Of a stretch of 27,332 bases of DNA, positions 1-5,974 are shown one piece after another. Source of the DNA: CAZOAR01 sp964577985 (GTDB taxonomy: Bacteria > Gemmatimonadota > CAZMKB01 > CAZNLH01); assembly GCA_964577985.1 (NCBI GenBank), contig CAZOAR010000036.1:1-27332 (forward strand). Direction: 5' to 3'. The notes beneath the pieces were generated by a model. It saw only the letters and a list, made by a program, of their open reading frames with translations. It made no database searches and was not told the origin of the DNA. A program made the translations under genes and the position numbers. Positions within the stretch are counted from its first letter, which is position 1. Each line of letters opens with the position of its first letter.

Positions 1-88
1 AGGGCGAATACCCGTAGCGGTATTTAACCGACGAGCAACGCAGCGGGTCGGGATGCATCGACTGACGAATGCCAGCGTATTCATGAAT
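1..88. repeat. Dispersed structured repeat, copy 1 (cut by window edge)
   Basis: This segment aligns without gaps to 13933-14020, with 9 differences in 88 bases. It contains two hairpins: AATACC/GGTATT at 7-12 and 19-24 around the loop CGTAGC, and GAATGC/GTATTC at 67-72 and 77-82. In the other copy the second stem is fully Watson-Crick; here one pair is G-U, so pairing is kept. The left part of the element, seen upstream of 13933 in copy 2, lies outside the window. On its right it directly abuts a broken transposase gene. It resembles an intergenic mobile or RNA-structured repeat, but I cannot name the family. Confidence 0.8.
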
Positions 89-422
89 TGGGCCACTACA
101 GTCTGTATGGATGTGACGATTCCCGGGTCGCCGTCGGGTTCCTGGAGTACGTGTTGGTAAAAGGACCGGATGGTCTTGGCCGCGCATCGTGCAAGCAGGC
201 CAAGGAGCTTACGTTCCCAGAGGAAGAAGGGTCGGATACGCTTTGGTACGGCGAGTGTAAACATCCGGTGCGGGACGCCCTCGAGGAGTTCCCCCACCAG
301 CCGATCGCTCCAGAGCGTGATCTTCTTCGCAGGCGGCTCGGACAGAATCTTGTCTTGCAACTGTATGCTATGAGAAACTCCGCCTTGTACCGGCGACAGA
401 CGACCCGAGCGAAAATGAACAG
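89..422 (-). pseudogene. Decayed IS91/Y2-type transposase fragment
   Basis: Read on the minus strand, 345-422 encodes the usual zinc-binding start of this family (FARVVCRRY...FLIAYSCKTRFCPS). After a one-base deletion near 331-333 the next frame continues with AKKITLWSDRL, EGVPHRMFTLAVPKRI, FFLWERKLL and PGIVTSIQT. In the family these follow the Cys-rich region and lead into the Y2 catalytic domain. Two expected cysteines are changed (CxxC reads CRRY, and CPSC reads CPSR). The catalytic HUH region is missing: homology stops where the dispersed repeat begins, near position 90. The 5' end is cut by the TAG at 423-425, which is also the stop of the neighbouring gene. It cannot make an active enzyme. 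Confidence 0.75.
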
Positions 423-884
423 CTAGCGTTGCCAATCACCGTGTCGGTGGCGCTCCCCGTGCCTTTCCGGGATTTCGATCCCGTACCCCTCGACCATTTC
501 CCGGACGGTTTCGTGGATCTCGCAGGGGGAAGCCCCCTCCGCTGTCATGGTTTCGACCACCTCGTGCACCTCGGCGTTCTGTTCCTCGGTCAACAGGTCG
601 AAGATGCCCCGGAGACCCTGGTGACCGAAGGGGGGATCGGGTACTTCGACACCCCATCCCTCGGCCATTTCACGAACGGCATCGTGAATTTCGCAACGAG
701 TCGCTCCTTCCTCTCTCATGGCGTCCACGGTCGCGTGGAGCTCTTCCTTCTGATCATCGGTCAACTGGTCACAGATCCGCTGGAGATGAAGACCTCCGGG
801 GCCATGAGAGAAAAGGTTGGTGGTGAATCCCGTCATCAGCGTGGCGGTAATGAGTAGTGTCGTCACCAGGAATATCCGTTTCAT
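423..884 (-). CDS. Secreted two-repeat protein with CEIH motifs
   Basis: A 153-residue protein with a clear signal peptide (residues 1-22 or so). The mature part is two helical repeats of about 45 residues (about 38-83 and 95-140). Each runs LT(D/E)(D/E)Q, then a CEIH motif (Cys64/His67 and Cys121/His124), VREM and a G(I/V)E(I/V)P end. The C-terminus is His-rich. LTxxQ also occurs in Spy/CpxP-type periplasmic proteins, and the conserved Cys-x-x-His pairs could bind metal or form disulphides; both points are inference. A GGAGG ribosome site lies about 7 bases before the ATG. The gene is 15 bases downstream of the DUF5659 gene and probably shares its ECF-type promoter. The function is unknown, but an envelope-stress role fits the location. 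Confidence 0.8.
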   Translation of the reverse strand: MKRIFLVTTLLITATLMTGFTTNLFSHGPGGLHLQRICDQLTDDQKEELHATVDAMREEGATRCEIHDAVREMAEGWGVEVPDPPFGHQGLRGIFDLLTEEQNAEVHEVVETMTAEGASPCEIHETVREMVEGYGIEIPERHGERHRHGDWQR

Positions 885-899
885 TTCAATTCCTCCGCT

Positions 900-1121
900 T
901 CAAAAGAGTTTCTTCAGGTTTCTGAGCTCATTGTAATACTTCAGGAAATCGCTGTTCACGAACTCCACCTTCAGCGATTCTTCCTCATCTGATCCGATAT
1001 CGAACGAGAAGATATACTTTGATTTCTGACGATCTGATTTGATCAGTTTGTGACCCTTCATCTTCATGTACGCCGAAAATGCGAGGTCGTCCGTCGCTAT
1101 CTGATTGGTTTTGATTTCCAT
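900..1121 (-). CDS. DUF5659-like small protein
   Basis: A 73-residue cytoplasmic protein with no signal peptide or membrane segment. The pattern 'TDDLAFSAYMKMKGHKLI', then a beta-rich stretch (KYIFSFDIG) and a closing YNELRNLKKLF helix, matches the small DUF5659 family in length and layout; that assignment is from memory. DUF5659 has no established role. A GGAGGA ribosome site precedes the ATG by about five bases. It is the first gene of the unit preceded by the ECF-type promoter at 1173-1199 and is followed closely by the CEIH-repeat protein gene, so the two are probably co-expressed. Confidence 0.75.
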   Translation of the reverse strand: MEIKTNQIATDDLAFSAYMKMKGHKLIKSDRQKSKYIFSFDIGSDEEESLKVEFVNSDFLKYYNELRNLKKLF

Positions 1122-1172
1122 CGGTCCTCCGGATTGCCGATCTCATTCCGATTCGTACCGTTCCATATATTC

Positions 1173-1199
1173 GACAACTGCCAGCCGTGATATATTCCC
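1173..1199 (-). promoter_or_regulatory. ECF-sigma-type promoter for the DUF5659/CEIH operon
   Basis: On the minus strand this reads GGGAATATAT, 12 bases, TTGTC. The same two boxes with the same 12-base gap occur directly upstream of the ECF sigma gene (2626-2652). The distance from the GGAAT box to the GTC box is 23 bases, which suits ECF promoters (GGAAC at -35, GTC or TC at -10). It points towards the gene starting at 1121, leaving a leader of about 45 bases. A further 12-base string, GAATATATGGAA, is present next to both promoters. Confidence 0.7.
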
Positions 1200-1221
1200 G
1201 ATGGTGGAAAGAAGAGGAGAA

Positions 1222-1623
1222 TCAATGGCGGTGCCTTCCCCGTCCTGGCGGGGGACCCCGCCTGCCGAAGGGTCGGGGTTCCAGGTGATCTCTCATCCGC
1301 TCGAGTTGCTCCTCCGTGAGAACCGGAGAAAGCTCCATCTGCAGGGAATCCATCAGCGTCTCCATTTCGGAGTGGTGCCGGACGTTCAGCTCGGCAAATC
1401 GGTCGGCGAAGCTCTCGAGGATGGCCCGGACGGTGTCACGCTGCGTCTCGTCCGGATCGGTGATCTCCTCGAAATGGTTGATGAAATGTTCGGAAATCCC
1501 CTTTCTCGTGTGTTCCGGCAGGTCCCTCCGGATCAGGAGGGGACCGCCGACCAGCCATCCCAGGATGATTCCGAGAACCAGGGTGACGAACAGGATCAAC
1601 GCGGTCTTCGTATGAATTTTCAT
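1222..1623 (-). CDS. Membrane-anchored Spy/CpxP-like periplasmic protein
   Basis: A 133-residue protein with one N-terminal membrane segment (about residues 8-30) that lacks an obvious cleavage site. A charged, mostly helical periplasmic part follows, with an LTEEQ motif near residue 102 and a Pro/Arg/Gly/His-rich tail. The layout (anchor, long helices, LTxxQ) is that of periplasmic stress or metal-sensing accessory proteins encoded beside ECF sigma factors. The ATG overlaps the TGA of the anti-sigma gene (ATGA), with a GAGGA site six bases upstream, so translation is coupled. It probably modulates the anti-sigma factor or shields the envelope; that role is inferred from context only. Confidence 0.75.
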   Translation of the reverse strand: MKIHTKTALILFVTLVLGIILGWLVGGPLLIRRDLPEHTRKGISEHFINHFEEITDPDETQRDTVRAILESFADRFAELNVRHHSEMETLMDSLQMELSPVLTEEQLERMRDHLEPRPFGRRGPPPGRGRHRH

Positions 1624-2054
1624 AACGATTCCTCCAGAAACGATTCGAGAGGCGTTTTCAACAGATTGTCACTCGATTCCTCATGAACCGCGAAGACGGC
1701 GGAGAACGAGAAGTCGCCGCTCTTCCGGAGATTCAGTGAGATCAGGATGATAACTGCCACGGCTGCCGCCAGAGCGAGTGGCCGGAACATCCGGTAGAGC
1801 GAGGCGAAGAAGAGGTCCGCCCCATTGTCAGTTCTCCCGAGGCAGCGGATCCGCTTCATGACCCGCTCGGCGAAAAACGGTTCGAACGAAGCGGCGGAGC
1901 TCGAGGCGATCGAGTTCCTCACCGCGGTGATGCGTTCCTTTTCGGCGCGAAGCTCCTCCGACGAGGCCAGCGCCCTGTCGAGTGGTTCACGTTCTTCCCT
2001 CGTGAGCCGGTCGTCGAATGACCGGTAGAGAAGCTCAAGGTCTTTTTCGTTCAT
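1620..2054 (-). CDS. Membrane-spanning anti-sigma factor
   Basis: A protein of about 144 residues. Its N-terminal cytoplasmic helical part (MNEKDLELLYRSFDDRLTREE...) is typical of sigma-binding domains, and a single membrane segment (PLALAAAVAVIILISLNL) follows near residues 95-113. A short extracytoplasmic tail ends the protein. No HxxxCxxC zinc motif is visible, so it is not a classical ZAS protein. I chose the ATG at 2054 because GGAG stands seven bases upstream; an in-frame TTG at 2081 has no such site. The start overlaps the end of the sigma gene by about 20 bases, the usual coupling of a sigma/anti-sigma pair. Family membership rests on this layout more than on sequence motifs. Confidence 0.75.
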   Translation of the reverse strand: MNEKDLELLYRSFDDRLTREEREPLDRALASSEELRAEKERITAVRNSIASSSAASFEPFFAERVMKRIRCLGRTDNGADLFFASLYRMFRPLALAAAVAVIILISLNLRKSGDFSFSAVFAVHEESSDNLLKTPLESFLEESL

Positions 2055-2607
2055 CTCGATTCTCCGGCGCAAGGGCCGCAATCTCTTTCAGTCTCTTCTG
2101 CGCTCTCGCCAGCCGGGAGAGGACGGTCCCGGCCGGGATATTCAATATCTTTGCCGTCTCATTGGTGGAACAACCGGAGATCAGCCGAAGGACCAGGACG
2201 GTACGGAACTCGGGCTTCAGCTCTTTCAGCGCCCTTTCGAGGAACTCTCGATCCTCGAACGCCATCCCGGGCGCTTTCGGATCGGCTATGTCGGAAAAAT
2301 CGTCCGCGGATTTCGTCGAAAAGCGCGCGAACCATCTCTTCCTCCGTTTGAGTTCGTTCAGGGAGAGGTTGATGGCGATCCGGGTCAGGTAGGTCCCGAG
2401 ACCGCTCTCTCCCCGGAACGATCTCATACTCCTGTAGAAGCGGATAAAAGTCTCCTGACCAACGTCCTCGGCTTCCGGGCCGCTGCCCAGCATCCCGATA
2501 ACCGTAGAGGCGACACGGGCTTCATGCCGTTTGACGATCTCCATAAACGCCTTCTCGTCTCCTTCTCGAGCGGCGGCCACCAGCTGTTCGTCGCTTTGAT
2601 CGTTCAT
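2035..2607 (-). CDS. ECF (RpoE-like) RNA polymerase sigma factor
   Basis: A 190-residue sigma factor of normal ECF length. Region 2 is clear at residues about 8-85 (AFMEIVKRHEARV, AEDVGQETFIRFYRSMRSF, TYLTRIAINLSLNELKRRKRW). Region 4 is clear at about 125-178 (LKPEFRTVLVLRLISGCSTNETAKILNIP, then GTVLSRLARAQKRLKE, the recognition helix). A variable linker separates them. It directs polymerase to envelope-stress-type promoters and is followed by its membrane anti-sigma factor in an overlapping operon. An ECF-type promoter identical in layout to the one at 1173-1199 sits only about 19 bases before the ATG, so autoregulation with a very short leader is likely. The exact ECF group cannot be assigned by eye. 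Confidence 0.93.
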   Translation of the reverse strand: MNDQSDEQLVAAAREGDEKAFMEIVKRHEARVASTVIGMLGSGPEAEDVGQETFIRFYRSMRSFRGESGLGTYLTRIAINLSLNELKRRKRWFARFSTKSADDFSDIADPKAPGMAFEDREFLERALKELKPEFRTVLVLRLISGCSTNETAKILNIPAGTVLSRLARAQKRLKEIAALAPENRDERKRP

Positions 2608-2625
2608 GCATTGCCCTATCGGTTA

Positions 2626-2652
2626 GACAACCTAATAATTCCATATATTCCC
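2626..2652 (-). promoter_or_regulatory. Autoregulatory ECF-type promoter of the sigma factor gene
   Basis: The minus strand reads GGGAATATAT, 12 bases, TTGTC, matching box for box and gap for gap the promoter at 1173-1199. The intervening bases differ, which supports selection on the two boxes. The predicted start falls near 2619, giving a leader of only about 12 bases before the sigma gene ATG at 2607. Confidence 0.7.
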
Positions 2653-2690
2653 ATCGACCGCAAGATTTTCCGCGACGGCGTCATGGACAG

Positions 2691-2726
2691 AAAAATGCCC
2701 CGCATCGTGATCGGATACGGGGCATT
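2691..2726 (-). terminator. Rho-independent terminator
   Basis: On the minus strand, AATGCCCCG (2726-2718) pairs with CGGGGCATT (2702-2694) in a perfect nine-base stem, followed by a run of five T residues. The T run lies only on the minus-strand side, so it terminates transcripts coming from the right, such as the small gene at 2745-2867, and insulates the sigma operon. Confidence 0.8.
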
Positions 2727-2744
2727 GGGATTATCGGGTGACCG

Positions 2745-2867
2745 TTACCCGGGCGGGTGCGACTTGCCGACTTTCCATTTCTCTTTTTCCAGGATCTGGA
2801 CGATCTCCTCGGGCTCCATCCGCCGGGTGTAGTCGGCGTTCACGAAGGCGTGGATCATAATGGTCAT
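2745..2867 (-). CDS. Possible 40-residue small protein
   Basis: The frame encodes MTIMIHAFVNADYTRRMEPE, then EIVQILEKEKWKVGKSHPPG and a stop. It has protein-like composition, with an amphipathic EEIVQILEKEKW helix, and ends about 20 bases before a strong terminator on the same strand. No convincing ribosome site precedes either the ATG at 2867 or the in-frame ATG at 2858. It could be a small genuine gene or the 3' end of a decayed one whose 5' part is lost. It matches no family I recognise. Confidence 0.35.
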   Translation of the reverse strand: MTIMIHAFVNADYTRRMEPEEIVQILEKEKWKVGKSHPPG

Positions 2868-3280
2868 GTAAATTCAGACCAAGAAGGATAAGCATTTAAG
2901 GTGAATCTCCAACCGTCGACAATGTGGGAGGTCACCATATCGAAGGAAGAAATATGTCGTGACTCTCAAGACCGACGCCCTGACAGGGGAAGGCCTCGAT
3001 TTCGACCAGATACATGTCAGAGTGATCGCCCCCTCCACGGCGCAATCGCAGGTGCTAACCACGCATCAGTCCGACATACCGCCATACTTCCGCCCCGGGC
3101 GGACCCTCTGCTCGTCCAACACATACCGATCCTGCGCTCGCCGTGTCCGCATGACACGCCACTCAACCTCCATACGACAGAAAAGAGTTGCCCGCGGGTC
3201 TCCGGAGAGGTAATATTGGTAGCGGTTTCATGCCTCCCGTGCGGGAGGTGCAACGAAGACCATGATTCCTCTGGAGACCC
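2868..3280. other. Gene-poor stretch upstream of the transporter
   Basis: No frame here looks like a real protein on either strand. The one visible structure is a hairpin at 3233-3248 (CCTCCC, loop GTGC, GGGAGG) about 33 bases before the transporter ATG, which would lie in its leader. No clear promoter was found. Confidence 0.5.
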
Positions 3281-4672
3281 ATGCGCGGCAGTAAACACAG
3301 AGTTTTCCCGATCATCGTGACGCTGGTCATCCTGATCCTCGTCTCACTCCTTCCCTGCCCCGAGGGACTGTCGCGGGAGGGCTTCAAGGCGCTCGGCATC
3401 TTTTTCTCCGCGATCGTGCTCTGGATCACAGCGGCTCTCCCCCTGTCGGTAACAGGACTCCTCATCTTCGTGCTACTCCCGCTCCTCGGTGTCATGGAGA
3501 GCGACCACGCCTTCGCACTCTTCGGCAACCGGGCGGTCTTCTTCATCCTCGGGGCCTTCATCCTGGCAGGAGCGATGTTGAAAACCGGGTTGAGCAGACG
3601 GCTTTCGCTCATATTCATCAGCCGGTTCGACAGCTCTCCGCGCAAGCTTCTTGTCGGCATCCTTGTAACCTGCGCGCTGATGGCTTTCCTCATGCCCGCG
3701 CACGCGGTAGCCGCCATCATGTTCCCCGTGGTTACGGTTATAGCATCGAGCCTCGACCTCGAGCCCGGGGAGAGCCAGTACGGGATCCTCCTCTATCTGA
3801 GCATGGCCTGGGGAGCGATCATCGGCGGCGTCGCAACACTTCTCGGTGGCGCTCGGAACCCGCTCGCCATAGGACTCCTCTCGGAATACTACGGTATCTC
3901 GATCTCGTTTTTCCAATGGATGGTCGCGGCGGTCCCCATAACCGCCGTCATGCTCGTCCTGGCCGCGATTGTCCTCTTCTTCTTCTTCCGCATCGATGTC
4001 GAAGACGTTGCCCCGGCGCGCAGGGTCCTCGCCGAGCAACTGCGCGAAGCGGGTCCGATGTCACGAGAGGAACATCAGGTGGCGGCACTCATGGTCGCCA
4101 CTATTCTCGCCTGGATTCTTTTCAGCGAAGAGCTCGGCCTGGCCGGGATCGCTCTGCTATCCGCGGTCACCCTCTTCATGCTCCGGACCATCGAGTGGAC
4201 GGACGTTGAATCTTACGTGAACTGGGGTGTCATCCTTATGTACGGCGGGGCAATCTCTATCGGGTCCGCCCTCGTGGAGACCCGAGCAGCCTACTGGCTG
4301 TCGGAACTGGTGCTGAGCAATATCACCCTCTCTCCAATTCTCTTCCTGGCGCTGGCATCCCTGCTCGCCAAGTTCCTTACCGAGGGGATCAGCAACGCGG
4401 CGTGTGTCTCTATACTCCTGCCTATCCTCTTCGAGGTCGGAGAACTCTATCACATCAATCCTATCGCGACGGTGCTGATCGTCGCCATCCCGTCTGGACT
4501 CGCCTTCGCGCTGCCGATGGGAACACCGCCGAACGCGATCGCATACTCGAGCGGATACTACGAGATTCGTGATATTCTGGTTCCCGCTCTTATCCTGAAC
4601 ATAGTGTCCTGGATACTCTTCATCGCACTGGCGATGGTCTACTGGCCACTCGTCGGCTTCCATCTGTCTTGA
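3281..4672 (+). CDS. DASS/SLC13-type anion transporter with altered SNT motifs
   Basis: A 463-residue polytopic membrane protein with 11-13 hydrophobic segments, the normal size for divalent-anion:Na+ symporters (dicarboxylate, citrate, sulfate). The inverted-repeat signatures are present: a first hairpin region FLMPAHAVAAIMFPVV (about 136-151), GGVATLLGGARNPLA, a second hairpin TEGISNAACVSILLPI (about 367-382), and PMGTPPNAIAYSSG near the end. In characterised members both hairpins carry Ser-Asn-Thr, which helps bind sodium and substrate. Here the first is Pro139-Ala140-His141 and the second Ser371-Asn372-Ala373, so coupling ion or substrate may differ. GGAG lies four bases before the ATG. 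The next gene follows within 20 bases. The substrate is unknown. Confidence 0.85.
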   Translation: MRGSKHRVFPIIVTLVILILVSLLPCPEGLSREGFKALGIFFSAIVLWITAALPLSVTGLLIFVLLPLLGVMESDHAFALFGNRAVFFILGAFILAGAMLKTGLSRRLSLIFISRFDSSPRKLLVGILVTCALMAFLMPAHAVAAIMFPVVTVIASSLDLEPGESQYGILLYLSMAWGAIIGGVATLLGGARNPLAIGLLSEYYGISISFFQWMVAAVPITAVMLVLAAIVLFFFFRIDVEDVAPARRVLAEQLREAGPMSREEHQVAALMVATILAWILFSEELGLAGIALLSAVTLFMLRTIEWTDVESYVNWGVILMYGGAISIGSALVETRAAYWLSELVLSNITLSPILFLALASLLAKFLTEGISNAACVSILLPILFEVGELYHINPIATVLIVAIPSGLAFALPMGTPPNAIAYSSGYYEIRDILVPALILNIVSWILFIALAMVYWPLVGFHLS

Positions 4673-4692
4673 TATCAAGGGTGGAGATCGTT

Positions 4693-5172
4693 ATGGTTAC
4701 AGGAGAAAAACATGGAAACCGAAGCGAAAGGAACGGAGAGATGCGATACGTTATGGTCGTCTTCTCGTCCGTGACGCTCTCGAAAAAGCTGGCAGAGTGT
4801 GCCATCGAGACCGCCCGGAAAGACCGGTCTACTCTTCTTATCGTCGAGATCCACAACCGGCGCGTCCCCAGCCGAGTGGCTACGCTGATGCACGAAAGCG
4901 GGTTCATGGGGCAGGAGGTCGTCGATCGCCTTGAGCAGGACATCTCGAAGGAACGACAGGATCATATTGACCGGAATATGAACGACCTGAAGGCGCAGGC
5001 GCAGGCGGAGGGGATTCCCACGGAGGTTATCCTCCTCGACCGAGCTTCAGTCCGGAAGATCGTGGAGATCGCCCGGGAGAAGAATGTCCGCGTGATCATA
5101 GCGGAGAAGCGCATCGGTGATATCGAGGGCGAGGATTCAGCCTCCTTCGAAGTGATCCGCGTAAAGGAATAG
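4693..5172 (+). CDS. Universal-stress-protein-like regulator next to the transporter
   Basis: A protein of about 159 residues with the alternating strand/helix order of the UspA/HUP fold: RYVMVVFSSVTLSKKLAECAIETA, then STLLIVEI, a long charged helix, a second strand (PTEVILLDR) and VRVIIAEKR near the C-terminus. The G-x2-G-x9-G(S/T) ATP-binding signature of many Usp proteins is not evident, so it may be a non-nucleotide-binding member. I prefer the ATG at 4693 because GGAG stands six bases before it. The ATG at 4741 would trim a polar 16-residue leader and start exactly at the fold, and it remains possible. Usp domains are often encoded next to or fused to transporters and may tune them. It is probably co-transcribed with the gene 20 bases upstream. 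Confidence 0.7.
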   Translation: MVTGEKHGNRSERNGEMRYVMVVFSSVTLSKKLAECAIETARKDRSTLLIVEIHNRRVPSRVATLMHESGFMGQEVVDRLEQDISKERQDHIDRNMNDLKAQAQAEGIPTEVILLDRASVRKIVEIAREKNVRVIIAEKRIGDIEGEDSASFEVIRVKE

Positions 5173-5302
5173 CAGCGATCCGGAGGCATCAGCACCCGAG
5201 CTGCCCGAGTCTCTCCATCAATCCAGATCTACTTCCGACCTTGCCGGCCATTATTTGACTCGATATCCAGTATCGATCCGCGTGTGGTTTTCACTAACCG
5301 CC

Positions 5303-5620
5303 CTATTTCCTGACCACCATCTTCCGGACCACCCGCTCTTCCCCCCATCGCAGGGAACAGAAGTATATTCCGGATGGTACGGGTTCTCCCCGGTCGCTCC
5401 TCCCGTTCCAGACGATCCGGTGCGTTCCCGGGGCCGGCGCCGAGGAAACCAGAGTCCGGACGAGACTGCCCCGCAAGTCGAACACCTCCAACCGGAAGCC
5501 ACCCTCGATATCGTTCTCTTCCGGCACGTCGAAGGCAATCGTGGTGGAAGGATTGAAGGGATTGGGCGCGTTCGGATGAAGGTGGATAGCGGCCGGGACC
5601 GGTTCGAACCGCGATGACAT
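5303..5620 (-). pseudogene. Orphan FlgD-like C-terminal sorting domain
   Basis: The frame encodes about 105 residues with the full C-terminal Ig/sorting signature: PNAPNPFNPSTTIAFDVPEE, then LEVFDLRGSLVRTLV, HRIVWNGRSDRGEPVPSGIY and a basic VVRKMVVRK end. This domain normally closes much larger secreted proteins. Upstream in this frame (5621-5992) the translation is low-complexity and unlike a protein, and no signal peptide is present. A neighbouring frame over about 5640-5780 looks more protein-like (DTVFWQDVLDTLVTYARR), suggesting a frameshifted and eroded 5' part. I read it as the tail of a secreted-protein gene that lost its body. Confidence 0.7.
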
Positions 5621-5974
5621 ATGAAAATGCCACCCGGCGCGCATATGTGACCAGGGTATCAAGGACATCCTGCCAGAAGACCGTATCGGCGCACGCAGAT
5701 GTAATAAAAAAGTATGTGATGACAGCATATTTTGCGATGGAGTCGGCCCACCCACTGCCGGAGCGAGCCCGCGCTCAGGCCGGGGCCCTCTCCCCAACCC
5801 GAAGACAACAATAGAGTTGAAACCCTGCATGCCAGGAGTCCCCACGTCAGAACCCGCCCCGGGCACAGCCCTTGCGAAACACCCCCCGATGAATACGTCC
5901 ATTCCCCGGCACCTGCCACGCCGCGCTGACGCCCGGCGGCCCGGGTGCTGATTAACCATCAGGGGGTTGAAAAC
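5621..5974. other. Eroded region between the orphan domain and the GHL15-esterase gene
   Basis: About 350 bases without a credible intact gene. The minus strand over 5640-5780 has a short protein-like frame that may be the upstream part of the orphan sorting-domain gene. The right end must hold the leader of the plus-strand gene at 5975; a GGGGG tract about nine bases before its ATG is the only site seen. Confidence 0.4.

Noticed and set aside
88..426. Plus-strand frame of 112 residues from a TTG
   Set aside because: It lies antisense to the recognisable Y2 transposase remnant and has no ribosome site or family resemblance.
2901..3320. 139-residue plus-strand frame before the transporter
   Set aside because: No protein-like pattern and no ribosome site, and it overlaps the well-supported transporter start.
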